DNA of 64,000 nucleotides. Source: Acidobacteriota bacterium. Lineage in GTDB: Bacteria; Acidobacteriota; Terriglobia; Terriglobales; Acidobacteriaceae. The translations under genes and the position numbers were made by a program. The notes below the pieces were generated by a model. The model had not been told where the DNA came from. It ran no database searches and saw only the letters and a list, made by a program, of their open reading frames with translations. The first letter of the stretch is position 1. Every line of letters starts with the position of its first letter. Shown here one piece after another: positions 1 through 9,228 of the stretch. The stretch spans positions 186,001 to 250,000 of the forward strand of contig JAJXWA010000001.1 of NCBI GenBank assembly GCA_021781795.1, written 5' to 3'.

Positions 1-1859
1 TAGAGGACGCCGAGGATGTTGGCCTGCTGGCTGAAGACCTTCTGATCGGCGTTGTCGGCGATCAAACCACGCGCGGGGCTCCAGCATGCCGCGTAGATGC
101 CCTTGCGCACGTGCTCTGCGCGGCTCTTGTCCTGCACAGCGAAGGCCGGGTCGCCGACGCCCTGCTCCAGTGCGGCTGCATCTTCGAGCGCGCCGAGATA
201 CTGCAGCGAAGTCATGCAGGACTCGCCTTTCGCGTCATAGGTGGGAATCTCGCCGTGAGAAACCCAGTCGATGAAGCTCCACCAGGGCAACTTCTCGAGC
301 AGCCCATCGGGTCGTTCATGCCCTTCAAACCATGCCAGCACGGCGCGGCTGCCCGGCAGGGATTGCCGCACGAGCTCCGCATCGGGCCGGTACATCCACG
401 CATCGCGCACCATGCCAATCCACAGCAGCGAAAAGGGCGGGATGGTCTGGGGCAGGGAACTCGGGTAGCGGCTGCGCGTCAGCCCATCGGGCGAGCGGGA
501 CAGGTCAAAGGCCTCAATCGCCTGTCGTGCGAGCCGGTCGTCATTGGCGACAGTGTAGGAAATCAGCGCCTGAATCCGCGTGTCGCCCACGTACTGGAGC
601 TGCTCGTAGTACGGCGTATCCATGTAGGTTTCATGGGCGTCGAGGCGAGCGGTGCGCCATGAGATCTCCCAGATCTTGTCGAGGTCCGGGTCGCCGGTCT
701 GCAGCTTTGCCCGCTCCTGGAATGGATAGGCGGTGAAGGCCGCGGTCAGCGATTCCAGCGTGAGGGGCGCATCGCCGGTCTGGATGTCGAGGTCGAGATA
801 GCGCCACGTGCGCCACCAGAGCGGTTCGAAGAAGCGATGGCTTCCGCCGTCTGGCAGGAACTCATCTCGCAGGCCGAGAGCAGTGCGGTCGCCCACATCA
901 TTGCGGTCGCCCTTGTGACGCTTCTGGTCGTACAGCGCCTCGGAATAGGTAAACCAGACCTGCGCACCCTTGCCGCCGGACACGCTCAGATGCGGGTAGG
1001 CCGTCGTAAGGGCGCCGCGGTCCAGCAGGAGATGAACGTGACTGTTGGCGGGAACCGTGACGGATGAGGCGGGAAATGCATTGAGGTCTGGGCTGGAGGC
1101 ACGAACGGAGTGTCCGGCATCGGTCGGACTCACCTCCATGTGTGGCAGCCGGTCCGGCACAAGGCTCCAGGGGTTGTCGCCGGTCACTCCGAAAGAGTGC
1201 GCCGGGTTTGCGGGGAAGATGCTGTCGCGCATGGGCGACGCGGCTGGAACCCATGAGCCGCCGCCGGCCGCTGGGTCATTCCAGTTCCAGTCGTAGTGCG
1301 CTGCGTCGATTACCTCACCGGGGCCGGCAGCCATGTAGGTGAGCAGCTTGATGGACGAACGGTCGAGCGGGCGTTGGCCGGTCTCTTCCTCCACCTGCCA
1401 GCCCTTCGGCGTGCTGATGGAGGAGTTTCCGGTCGCTTCGCTCTCGAGCAGAAAGGCGGTCCGGTCGCTCATCTGCGCAATGGGCGCAAAGATCCCCCAG
1501 TTCCATACCGTGGCGGCAATCACGTTCGTGCCGGTCTTCAGCATCGGGGCGAGGTCAATCTGCTCGTAGCGCCAGTGATTGAGATCGCCTCGTGCTGGGC
1601 CATCTCCCGCCCGTTTCCCGTTGACATACAGAATGAAGCGATTGTCGGCGCTGACACGAACGATATAGCTGGGGGGAACCGCGCTAAGGTTCAGCGTCTT
1701 TCTGAAGTGGAGCACGAGCGGCTCGCGCAAAGCGGCGGTCGGATGCGTAATCCATCCGGCATGCCAGACGCGCTGCGGCGGGTCCTGGGTTGTCTGGGGG
1801 TAGATTGCAACGGGAAAAACGATGACGGCAAGGCAGAGAACAATCAGTGTTTTGCGCAT
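1..1859 (-). CDS. GH78-like alpha-L-rhamnosidase, N-terminal part (runs off left edge)
   Basis: Open reading frame continuous from an ATG at 1857-1859 to the left edge, about 619 codons with no stop. It begins with a Sec signal peptide (MRKTLIVLCLAVIVFPVAIY). Residues about 35-150 form the beta-sandwich lectin-like region typical of rhamnosidases (RFILYVNGKRAGDGP). From about residue 400 the sequence enters an alpha/alpha-barrel region with a GDPDLDKIWEISWRTARLDAHE stretch and METYMDTPYYEQLQYVGDTR-like substrate-site sequence (seen as MDTPYYEQLQYVGDTR), which resembles the GH78 catalytic-domain entry. GH78 enzymes release terminal L-rhamnose from pectin side chains and glycosides; the signal peptide places this one outside the cytoplasm. 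It is divergent from pstC with about 245 bases between starts. The exact family (GH78 versus a related barrel family) is moderately sure, since the C-terminus is missing. Confidence 0.8.
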   Translation of the reverse strand, partial: MRKTLIVLCLAVIVFPVAIYPQTTQDPPQRVWHAGWITHPTAALREPLVLHFRKTLNLSAVPPSYIVRVSADNRFILYVNGKRAGDGPARGDLNHWRYEQIDLAPMLKTGTNVIAATVWNWGIFAPIAQMSDRTAFLLESEATGNSSISTPKGWQVEEETGQRPLDRSSIKLLTYMAAGPGEVIDAAHYDWNWNDPAAGGGSWVPAASPMRDSIFPANPAHSFGVTGDNPWSLVPDRLPHMEVSPTDAGHSVRASSPDLNAFPASSVTVPANSHVHLLLDRGALTTAYPHLSVSGGKGAQVWFTYSEALYDQKRHKGDRNDVGDRTALGLRDEFLPDGGSHRFFEPLWWRTWRYLDLDIQTGDAPLTLESLTAAFTAYPFQERAKLQTGDPDLDKIWEISWRTARLDAHETYMDTPYYEQLQYVGDTRIQALISYTVANDDRLARQAIEAFDLSRSPDGLTRSRYPSSLPQTIPPFSLLWIGMVRDAWMYRPDAELVRQSLPGSRAVLAWFEGHERPDGLLEKLPWWSFIDWVSHGEIPTYDAKGESCMTSLQYLGALEDAAALEQGVGDPAFAVQDKSRAEHVRKGIYAACWSPARGLIADNADQKVFSQQANILGVL

Positions 1860-2104
1860 GGCTTCAGGCCGACCTCAACTCCAGCTTTCCAGCTTAACGG
1901 ATGTAGAATCCAATGGGGAACAAATTTCAATTTTCCACCGGGATGCGTTTCGGGCAGATCTTCGGGGGGTTCTCGGCAGATTCGGCATGCAGGAGAGTCA
2001 GACCCCGGGATTTGCCCGATTTTCGCAGTCTATGCTCTTGATTTCCCAGTGTTGTAACCTCGCATTCACATTTGGCAGTTAGCCTGTTAAGGGTGACAAT
2101 CCAA

Positions 2105-3181
2105 GTGTCCGAGACGCGTATCGTTCCGCCTCAGCCAAAGGCTGGCTCACTTTCCTCTGAGAATGAGCGGGTTGTCGCTTCCCCGGCCAATGTCTCCGCC
2201 GTGCGCCGCTACCTGAGCGAGCGCGGCAACTCGGCCGCAGCGGATCGCTGGTTTCACTACCTGATGCTGCTCTGTGCTCTGAGCATCTTCGGCATCGTTG
2301 CCTTGATTGCGACAGAATTGGTCATCGGATCGGAACTGTCGTGGCATCGCCTCGGCTTCCACTTCTTTTTCAGCTCCTACCTCGATCCCTACACGAGCAT
2401 GCGCCTCTTCTGGGATCCTGTGAACGAGCACTTCAGCGCTCTGCCGTTCGTCTATGGCACGCTGGTCTCTTCCTTTCTGGCGCTTCTCATTGCGGTGCCG
2501 TTGGCCGTTGGCGTGGCCGTCTTTCTCACGGAGATGTGCCCCGGCGCTCTGCGCGCCCCGCTGGCCTTCATGACTGAGCTGCTTGCCGCAATTCCGAGCA
2601 TTATCTATGGCCTGTGGGCCGTATTTGTCCTGGTGCCGCTCCTGCGCGATTACGTCAATCCGCTTCTGATCCGTGCGTTTGGCTGGACGGGGCTTTTCGA
2701 GAGCGACAACCCCACTGGGCTGGGATTCGTTGCTGCAGCGGTCATCCTGGCAATCATGATTCTGCCCATTATCTCTTCGCTCACTCGCGAGGTGATGATG
2801 GCGGTGCCGCATTCGCAGCGAGAGGCCGTTCTGGCGCTGGGGGCGACGCGCTGGGAGATGATTCGAATGGGTGTGCTGCGCAATGCGCGTATCGGCATCG
2901 TCGGCGCAATCATCCTTGGCCTGGGGCGGGCGCTGGGTGAGACCATGGCCGTCACGATGGTGATTGGAAATACCCCGGAGATCCATCGTTCGCTGCTCTC
3001 CAATGGCGCCTCGATGGCTGCGGTGATTGCCAATGAATATGCCGAAGCCACCACTGATCTCCATCGCAGTGCGCTCACGGAGATCGGACTGGCGCTGTTT
3101 GTGGTGACCATCCTGGTGAATGCGCTGGCACGCCTGCTCGTGTGGGCAGTGACGCGCGGCGCTCCGCAACGGGCACACTAG
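2105..3181 (+). CDS. pstC: Phosphate ABC transporter permease PstC
   Basis: Inner-membrane permease half of the high-affinity phosphate importer. It has an N-terminal hydrophilic arm, six or so membrane segments, and the permease coupling loop near SQREAVLALGATRWEMIRMGVL that contacts PstB. The family feature GRALGETMAV is clear at about residue 290. Start choice: the frame is open back to a TTG at 2072, but the GTG at 2105 has AAGGG 11 bases upstream and gives MSETRIVPPQ, so I prefer it (358 residues). First gene of pstC-pstA-pstB-phoU. No pstS (periplasmic binding protein) lies upstream; the neighbour is a divergent rhamnosidase. Pst operons are normally induced by phosphate starvation through PhoB; I could not identify a convincing Pho box in the 200-base upstream region. 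Confidence 0.93.
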   Translation: MSETRIVPPQPKAGSLSSENERVVASPANVSAVRRYLSERGNSAAADRWFHYLMLLCALSIFGIVALIATELVIGSELSWHRLGFHFFFSSYLDPYTSMRLFWDPVNEHFSALPFVYGTLVSSFLALLIAVPLAVGVAVFLTEMCPGALRAPLAFMTELLAAIPSIIYGLWAVFVLVPLLRDYVNPLLIRAFGWTGLFESDNPTGLGFVAAAVILAIMILPIISSLTREVMMAVPHSQREAVLALGATRWEMIRMGVLRNARIGIVGAIILGLGRALGETMAVTMVIGNTPEIHRSLLSNGASMAAVIANEYAEATTDLHRSALTEIGLALFVVTILVNALARLLVWAVTRGAPQRAH

Positions 3182-3223
3182 GATGCGTGTTCAAGAGATT
3201 TGGGTGACGAGGGCAAACGCTTG

Positions 3224-4111
3224 GTGAAGCAGAAGACATCGGCGCAGACACGGATCAGGGCAGTGACAGACCACGCCGTGACGGGGCTTGCGATTGCCGC
3301 GACCGTGCTGGTCATCGCGCCGCTGGTGGCCATCTTCGTCTATCTCATTCTTCGCGGCGCCAGTTCGCTGAATCTGGATTTCTTCACCAAGATTCCAAAG
3401 CCCGTGGGCGAAAAAGGCGGCGGCATGGCAAATGCCATCGTTGGGTCGGGAATTCTGCTGGCCGTGGCGAGCGCCATCGGTGTCCCGATCGGCATTGGCG
3501 GAGGCATCTTCCTCGCTGAGTTTGGCAGGGGAACGCGGCTGGCCAACAGCATTCGTTTCACGGCGGACGTGCTGAATGGCGTGCCCTCGATTGTGATGGG
3601 CGTGGCTGCCTATGCGCTCATCGTGAGCCCGCACATCAGCTTCCTTCCGATGCTCGGGCACTTCTCCGCGCTCTCGGGCGGGGTGGCGCTCGGCATCATG
3701 ATGATCCCCACGGTTTGCCGCACCACGGAAGAGATGCTGCTGATGGTTCCGCACGCAATCAGAGAAGCCGCGCTTGGACTGGGCGTTCCAAACTGGAGAT
3801 CGGTTCTGTCCATTACGGTGAAAACGGCGTCTCCTGGCATCATCACGGGGTGCATGCTTGCCTTCGCCCGCGTGGCCGGTGAGACCGCACCGCTCATCTT
3901 CACGGCGTTGGGGAATTCGTTCTGGAGCACCAGTCTGAATGAGCCGATCGCAGCCTTGCCGCTGCAGATTTACGTGTACGCAATCTCGCCTTACGATGAA
4001 TGGCACCGGCTCGCGTGGGCAGGCGCGCTGGTGCTGATTGTTCTGATTGTGCTGGCTGTGTCGCTCGTTCGGTATGTCACCAGCCGCGGCGTCTTGAAAG
4101 GGGCAAGCTAA
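3224..4111 (+). CDS. pstA: Phosphate ABC transporter permease PstA
   Basis: Second permease subunit of the PstSCAB importer, pairing with PstC in the inner membrane. The protein shows the PstA signature NGVPSIVMGVAAYALIV, the coupling loop IREAALGLGVPNWRSV, and the conserved RVAGETAPLIFTA segment. The frame is open from a TTG at 3200; the GTG at 3224 is preceded by GAGGG at 3209-3213 (10-base spacing) and gives MKQKTSAQTR, which I take as the start (295 residues). It follows pstC by about 42 bases and precedes pstB by none (stop and next GTG adjoin at 4111/4112), so co-transcription is very likely. Confidence 0.93.
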   Translation: MKQKTSAQTRIRAVTDHAVTGLAIAATVLVIAPLVAIFVYLILRGASSLNLDFFTKIPKPVGEKGGGMANAIVGSGILLAVASAIGVPIGIGGGIFLAEFGRGTRLANSIRFTADVLNGVPSIVMGVAAYALIVSPHISFLPMLGHFSALSGGVALGIMMIPTVCRTTEEMLLMVPHAIREAALGLGVPNWRSVLSITVKTASPGIITGCMLAFARVAGETAPLIFTALGNSFWSTSLNEPIAALPLQIYVYAISPYDEWHRLAWAGALVLIVLIVLAVSLVRYVTSRGVLKGAS

Positions 4112-4870
4112 GTGGGCGTTGGAATTGAGGTCACCAACCTAAACGCGTGGTACGGGTCCAATCACACGCTGCAGGACATCAATCTGCACATTCCGGCCAA
4201 CCACGCTACGGCGCTCATCGGCCCCTCCGGCTGCGGCAAGAGCACGTTTGTCCGCTGCCTCAACCGGATGCACGAGACCAATCCCATTGCGCGCGTCACT
4301 GGCTCCGTGCGGATTGGCGACCTCGACATCTACGAGGACGCCAAACCGGTGGAGATTCGCCGCCGCGTGGGAATGGTCTTTCAGCGTCCGAATCCCTTCC
4401 CAACCATGTCGATCTACGACAATGTAGCCTCAGGCCTGAAGCTCAACGGCTTCCGGAATCGGCGCGTTCTGGATGAGATTGTCGAGAAGTCCCTGAAGAA
4501 CTCGGCCCTCTGGGACGAGGTCAAGGACGACCTTAAAAAGAAGTCCGGCGCAAGCCTTTCCGGCGGTCAGCAGCAGCGCCTGTGCATCGCTCGCGCCCTT
4601 GCCGTGGACCCAGAGGTGCTGCTGATGGATGAGCCTGCCTCTGCGCTTGATCCGGTCTCCACCTCGAAGATCGAAGATCTCATCTTTCAGCTCAAATCGC
4701 AGTACACAATTGTGATTGTGACGCATAACATGCAACAGGCGGCGCGCGTCGCAGAGAAGACCGGCTTCTTTCTGAACGGGCGCATGGTCGAGTTCGATTC
4801 GACGCATAAGATCTTCACGAATCCCAGTGACAAGCGCACTGAGGATTACATTACGGGCAGGTTTGGATGA
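4112..4870 (+). CDS. pstB: Phosphate ABC transporter ATP-binding protein PstB
   Basis: Cytoplasmic ATPase that drives phosphate import through PstCA. Length 252 residues is usual for PstB. Walker [10 protein letters not shown] is at residues 37-45, the PstB-typical [10 protein letters not shown]-loop at about 90, the ABC signature LSGGQQQR at about 150, and Walker [13 protein letters not shown] after it. The start is GTG at 4112 with an AAAGGGGC ribosome site 7 or so bases upstream, inside the end of pstA. The last codons overlap phoU by 4 bases (ATGA at 4867-4870), showing tight translational coupling. Confidence 0.97.
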   Translation: MGVGIEVTNLNAWYGSNHTLQDINLHIPANHATALIGPSGCGKSTFVRCLNRMHETNPIARVTGSVRIGDLDIYEDAKPVEIRRRVGMVFQRPNPFPTMSIYDNVASGLKLNGFRNRRVLDEIVEKSLKNSALWDEVKDDLKKKSGASLSGGQQQRLCIARALAVDPEVLLMDEPASALDPVSTSKIEDLIFQLKSQYTIVIVTHNMQQAARVAEKTGFFLNGRMVEFDSTHKIFTNPSDKRTEDYITGRFG

Positions 4871-5562
4871 CGCGCATTCGTTTTCAACAGAGCCTGGACG
4901 AGCTGAAAGAGAAGCTGCTTGTAATGGCCGGACTGGCCGAGCAGTCGATTCAGCGCGCGATTGAAGCCTATCGCGTGCGCGATCTATCCATCTGCGATCT
5001 GGTCAGCCGCAGCGAAAATGCCATCAACCGGATGGAGCGTGAGATTGATCAGGCGGCGCTGGACATGCTGGCGATGGAGCAGCCCATGGCCATCGACCTT
5101 CGCTTCATTCTGAGTGTGATTAAGATCAACGCAGATCTTGAGCGCGTGGGCGATGCCGCTAAGGGCATCAGCGACCGGGTCCGCAATATGGAGCAGATGC
5201 CGAGTGCCGAACTTCCGGTGGATATTCCCCGGATGGCAAAGCTGGCAGCGGAGATGGTGCGCAAGAGCCTCCAGTCCTTTATCGAAGGCGACACGGAACT
5301 GGCTCACGCCGTTCTGACGATGGACGATGCGGTCGACGGAATGAACCGGGCAGCGTATAAGGCGCTGACCAAGGTGATGGAGGAGCAGTGTCAGATTGCT
5401 CCGCAGGCGCTGAATGCGCTGATGATCTGCAGGGCGCTGGAGCGCGTTGCCGATCACGCCACGAACATTGCGGAGGATGTGATCTTCTGGGTGCAGGGAG
5501 CCGATGTGCGACATCACAAGAGCCTGCAGGCGCAGAAGGCTGAGAAGAGCGCAGGCGAGTAA
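4867..5562 (+). CDS. phoU: Phosphate signalling protein PhoU
   Basis: PhoU is a cytoplasmic helical protein that links the Pst transporter to the PhoR/PhoB system and restrains phosphate uptake. This copy has 231 residues with the two repeated three-helix bundles: residues about 8-115 ([14 protein letters not shown]) and about 120-215 ([16 protein letters not shown]). These two motifs hold the E/R/D metal-binding residues of the family. It overlaps pstB by 4 bases and ends 6 bases before the stop of the convergent helicase gene at 5569, leaving no room for a separate terminator. phoB and phoR are not in the window. Confidence 0.97.
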   Translation: MTRIRFQQSLDELKEKLLVMAGLAEQSIQRAIEAYRVRDLSICDLVSRSENAINRMEREIDQAALDMLAMEQPMAIDLRFILSVIKINADLERVGDAAKGISDRVRNMEQMPSAELPVDIPRMAKLAAEMVRKSLQSFIEGDTELAHAVLTMDDAVDGMNRAAYKALTKVMEEQCQIAPQALNALMICRALERVADHATNIAEDVIFWVQGADVRHHKSLQAQKAEKSAGE

Positions 5563-5568
5563 GAGTTC

Positions 5569-8500
5569 TCAGGCGATCTTCCACCAGTCAAACGCGCGCA
5601 ATCGAGGGTAGTACAGTCCAGCGTGGATGGAGAGATCGGAATAGCCCTGCCCGAGAATTTTTCCATACACCTCAAGTTGCGGAGTGAAGACAGCGCGCAG
5701 GCCGGCGAGGCCGCTCGCGGCGAGTGAGCTCGCATCTTGTGTTGTCTTGTAGTCGATAATCCACAGTGTGGATTCGCCCGCGCTGAGCGGTTCTGCGCCA
5801 GCTAGAAAGAGCCGATCGATACGCACATTGCGCAGGCTTCCCTCGACCTGCCCGGTCCAGGAGACTTCGTTCTCCGCCCGCGGATGAGGGCCGAGAATCC
5901 ACTTGCACTCTGCCTGCTGCGCTGCATCGAAAACAATCTGTACTGCCTCCTCTGCGAGTGCATCGGCTATGGAGGGCGCTGCGCCGGCGGCTCTCACCTT
6001 TGCAACAAGTCGAGGCCTCTCCAACTCAATCTGAGTAAGGGCGGCTTCCCACGCGCTCGATGTGGCCCGCTTCGCCAGCAGATCGAACAGCGCATGAACG
6101 GCATTGCCCAGAGCGCGGACGTACCAGCCGCCTTCGTGTCGTGCAAAGGCCTCTGCTTTCCTGCCTTCCGACAGTGAAGGAAGAGAGATGGGCGCGATGG
6201 GACTCGCGGCGGGCGTTGCTTGTGTATCAGGAAGACGGCGCACGATGCCAGGGGACTCTGAATGCGGGATAGAGGTGGTATGGCCAGATTCCGATGCGGC
6301 CAGCGCATAGACGACGGATTCATGCATTGGTGCAGCGCCTGACGAACGTGCACTCTTCCACTCCGCAAGTTGTTCCTCAACCTTCTGCTTCACTCCGGGC
6401 CAGGCGGTTGCCAACAGCGATCTGGATGGCAGAGAGATGTTGAGTTCGCCATCGCGCTCGGTACAGGCAAGCCTGGCAAACAGATGCAGCTCTTCGCGAG
6501 CGCGCGTCGCCGCGACGTAAAAGATGCGGCGCATCTCCTGTTCTTCTCGAAGTTGAATCTCATGATCCACCCATTGCTTCGCAGAATTGCTATCCGCGCC
6601 TTTGGTCTGGATGGGCGCCACGAGAAACTCCGTGAGGTCGCCCGATCCGCCCGGCTCGGTAAGGCCGCGCTCGAGCCAGGATAAGAGCGCACGGTCTCGG
6701 CGAGAGATCCCTGCCTGCAAGTCGGGCACGATGACAACCTCAAACTCAAGCCCTTTGGACTTATGAATGGTCATCAGCTGCACGCCAAGATCCGGATTGG
6801 CCTCTGGATGCGGAAGTGCCGTGAGCTGATGAAGGACGGAATTGAGTTCGCTCCCTAGAAATCCCTCTGCGCCTCCGCGAATTCTGTCGAGGGAGCGCCA
6901 GAGCAATTCGAGATTCGCCCATGCAGAGGCATCTACACACCGATGGCCCTCAATCATGAGCCATGCCTGCTTAAGCCACGTGCCAAGTGTGGCATTCGGC
7001 AAGTAGCCGCTCAATTGCGGGAGGGTATCCACGAGACGGAGCACCCGGTTTGCCCCGGTTCGCCCCGGCGGGCTCAACAAATCAAACCGTTCACGGAGCA
7101 GTGATGGTACATCCGATAAGGGCGCACGAAGGCCGTCTGTGCCCGCTATCGCGAAGAGATCATCGAGTGCAAGGCCGCACCATGGAGCGCGGAGAACTCC
7201 TAGCCATGCGACACGGTCATAGGGATTCAGCAGCGCGCGCCCCAAAGCAAGAGCATCCTGAATCTCGGGCTGACTCTGAAGCTTCTCCAGCTCGACTGCG
7301 TAAAACGGAATGTCCGATCGTCGCAATTCATCGGCCACTCTGGCGAGGATCGCCCGTGTTCTCCCCAGTACCGCAATCCTATATTTCTGTCCCGATGCAC
7401 GCGCGCTCTCCAGGCGTTCAGCGTGCTCGCGGATGAGAGTCGCGATCTGGTTGAGTTGCGCCTTCTCCGCGCTGACTGCATCGGAGAGTTGCTCACTCCC
7501 GTCCTGTGTGAGGGTGCCTTGCGGAGTGGCGTCGCGGCCGCTGGGTGGAACGAAGTCTGTGTGAACTTGGAAGACTGATGTGGCAGGGGAGCCCGGGCCG
7601 CGTGCCGCGACCGCATTTGAAAATGCGATGTCACTGCCATCCGGCACGGCAAAGATGGGGGTGAACGCGCGATTCAATGCGTCGATTAGCGATGGAGCCG
7701 TTCGGAAGTTATCCGAGAGAGCGATGCGATGGAGGGAAAGCGCGGAACCGTCGGTTGTCTCCAGGCCAAACCTGGCCACGCGAGGAAAGAGTTCTGCGTC
7801 GGCATTGCGAAAGAAGTAGATGGACTGCTTCGGATCGCCAACAACAAACAGAGTCCGGTTCTCGCTCTCTGGCCACGCAACGACAAGACTTGCCAGCAGC
7901 CGGTGCTGAAGCCGGCTTGTGTCCTGAAACTCATCAACAAGGATATGGCGAATGCCTCCGGCAATTTCGATGGCTGCATCGCTGGGAGAGCCATCCTCGT
8001 GCTGCAGAACATTCTGTGCGATCTGTGCAATCTCTGTGAAGTCTGTAGTGCCGGCCTCCGCAAACACCACGCGCAGCTCCGCGGCCGCATGGCTGAGCAG
8101 AGTGAAGCAGGCACGGACAATCTTCCATTCATCTTCCGAGTAGGACGGCGGCGGAAGATGCATCACGCGCGCTAGAGCATCCTCCAGGCCATCCACGACT
8201 GAAAGCGATTGTACGAGTTGTTTGAAGCGATTCTTCTCAGCGCGCGCCTCAGGCGGAAACCCATTTCTTTTGTCGAGCGTCTTTCGAAATGTTCCGCCCT
8301 GCGTGAGAAGAAGAGTTGCAATTGCCTGCCACGTTGCGAGAGCCTTCGCAACTGACTCGCGATCCTCTGGCAATTGCACGGGGAGATGCGATTCGGATGC
8401 AAGAGCCGCATGCTGAGCGCCGCCTGTCTGATCGAAGGCGAAGTGTCCCAGGGAGAAGAGCTCCGCCTCGGCGATCGACACTTGGTTCAGAAGGGTCTGA

Positions 8501-9228
8501 ACACGGCTCAGGTGTGCGCGAATTGCACTCAAGAATGGCTTCTCAAGCTCAGTGCGGAGCGCATGGTCGTCCCGCCCCTTGCGCAGAACGAAGTCATGCA
8601 TCCACTTGTCCCTTTTGGCGAGCATGCTTACCAGTAGGCTTTCCATCTCTGCCCAGTTGTTATCGCGCCACAAGAGCAGGGTATCGATGGAGCTACTCAG
8701 ACCGAAGTTTTCGGATTCAATGCTCTCCAGCGCGCGGCGGGCAGCCACACGATAGAGGTCTTCGGGGCTTTCATGGATATCGAGCGCCGCTCCCAGGCCG
8801 GAGATGAGGGGCTGCTGCAGTGCGATCTCGCGGCAGAACGCGTCGATTGTCTGAATCCGCAAATATCCCGGAAGATCACGAATCCGCCAGTCACACTCTT
8901 CTGCGTGGAGCCACGCCCGCTGAGCGAGCGCAGTCATCGAGGTTGGATCTCGATCGGTCACGGAGCCAGTTGATTCGTGGTTTGCAGCCTTTTCCAGCTC
9001 GGAGAGAATCCTGTGGCGCATCTCTGCAGCCGCAGCATTGGTGAAGGTAATCGCGACAACCTCTGCAGGGTCCTTCACCTCGGCCAGAAGTCGCAGGAAG
9101 CGGCGTGTCAGCAGATCCGTCTTGCCCGAACCGGCAGGCGCCTCCACCAGGAACGATCCGCGTGGATGGAGAGCGGCCGATCTCTGCTCCTGGTCCGAAG
9201 GGATGAATGGCACTACGAGGTCAGGCAT
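5569..9228 (-). CDS. AddA-like UvrD-family helicase/exonuclease
   Basis: Large (1219-residue) superfamily 1A helicase with a C-terminal RecB-type nuclease, the AddA architecture used for double-strand-break end processing before RecA loading. Visible motifs: Walker A APAGSGKT at 30-37, motif Ia TFTNAAAAEM, motif II LVDEFQDTS, motif III VVGDPKQSIYFFRNAD, motif V TIHKSKGLEFEVV, motif VI YVAATRARE. The nuclease domain keeps the PD-(D/E)XK core at the very C-terminus (LWIIDYKTTQ) but I see no terminal extension beyond it. The frame extends to 9282, but ATG at 9226-9228 overlaps the stop of the upstream partner gene by 8 bases and gives MPDLVVPFIP, so that is the likely start. It forms a two-gene operon with the AddB-like gene. 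Confidence 0.9.
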   Translation of the reverse strand: MPDLVVPFIPSDQEQRSAALHPRGSFLVEAPAGSGKTDLLTRRFLRLLAEVKDPAEVVAITFTNAAAAEMRHRILSELEKAANHESTGSVTDRDPTSMTALAQRAWLHAEECDWRIRDLPGYLRIQTIDAFCREIALQQPLISGLGAALDIHESPEDLYRVAARRALESIESENFGLSSSIDTLLLWRDNNWAEMESLLVSMLAKRDKWMHDFVLRKGRDDHALRTELEKPFLSAIRAHLSRVQTLLNQVSIAEAELFSLGHFAFDQTGGAQHAALASESHLPVQLPEDRESVAKALATWQAIATLLLTQGGTFRKTLDKRNGFPPEARAEKNRFKQLVQSLSVVDGLEDALARVMHLPPPSYSEDEWKIVRACFTLLSHAAAELRVVFAEAGTTDFTEIAQIAQNVLQHEDGSPSDAAIEIAGGIRHILVDEFQDTSRLQHRLLASLVVAWPESENRTLFVVGDPKQSIYFFRNADAELFPRVARFGLETTDGSALSLHRIALSDNFRTAPSLIDALNRAFTPIFAVPDGSDIAFSNAVAARGPGSPATSVFQVHTDFVPPSGRDATPQGTLTQDGSEQLSDAVSAEKAQLNQIATLIREHAERLESARASGQKYRIAVLGRTRAILARVADELRRSDIPFYAVELEKLQSQPEIQDALALGRALLNPYDRVAWLGVLRAPWCGLALDDLFAIAGTDGLRAPLSDVPSLLRERFDLLSPPGRTGANRVLRLVDTLPQLSGYLPNATLGTWLKQAWLMIEGHRCVDASAWANLELLWRSLDRIRGGAEGFLGSELNSVLHQLTALPHPEANPDLGVQLMTIHKSKGLEFEVVIVPDLQAGISRRDRALLSWLERGLTEPGGSGDLTEFLVAPIQTKGADSNSAKQWVDHEIQLREEQEMRRIFYVAATRAREELHLFARLACTERDGELNISLPSRSLLATAWPGVKQKVEEQLAEWKSARSSGAAPMHESVVYALAASESGHTTSIPHSESPGIVRRLPDTQATPAASPIAPISLPSLSEGRKAEAFARHEGGWYVRALGNAVHALFDLLAKRATSSAWEAALTQIELERPRLVAKVRAAGAAPSIADALAEEAVQIVFDAAQQAECKWILGPHPRAENEVSWTGQVEGSLRNVRIDRLFLAGAEPLSAGESTLWIIDYKTTQDASSLAASGLAGLRAVFTPQLEVYGKILGQGYSDLSIHAGLYYPRLRAFDWWKIA

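Noticed and set aside
1296..2057. 253-codon plus-strand frame
   Set aside because: It lies opposite the signal-peptide end of the partial rhamnosidase, has no recognisable domain and low-complexity composition.
2000..2104. Pho box upstream of pstC
   Set aside because: A loose direct-repeat-like stretch (TTGTAACCTCGCATTCACA) is present but does not match the known consensus closely enough to call.
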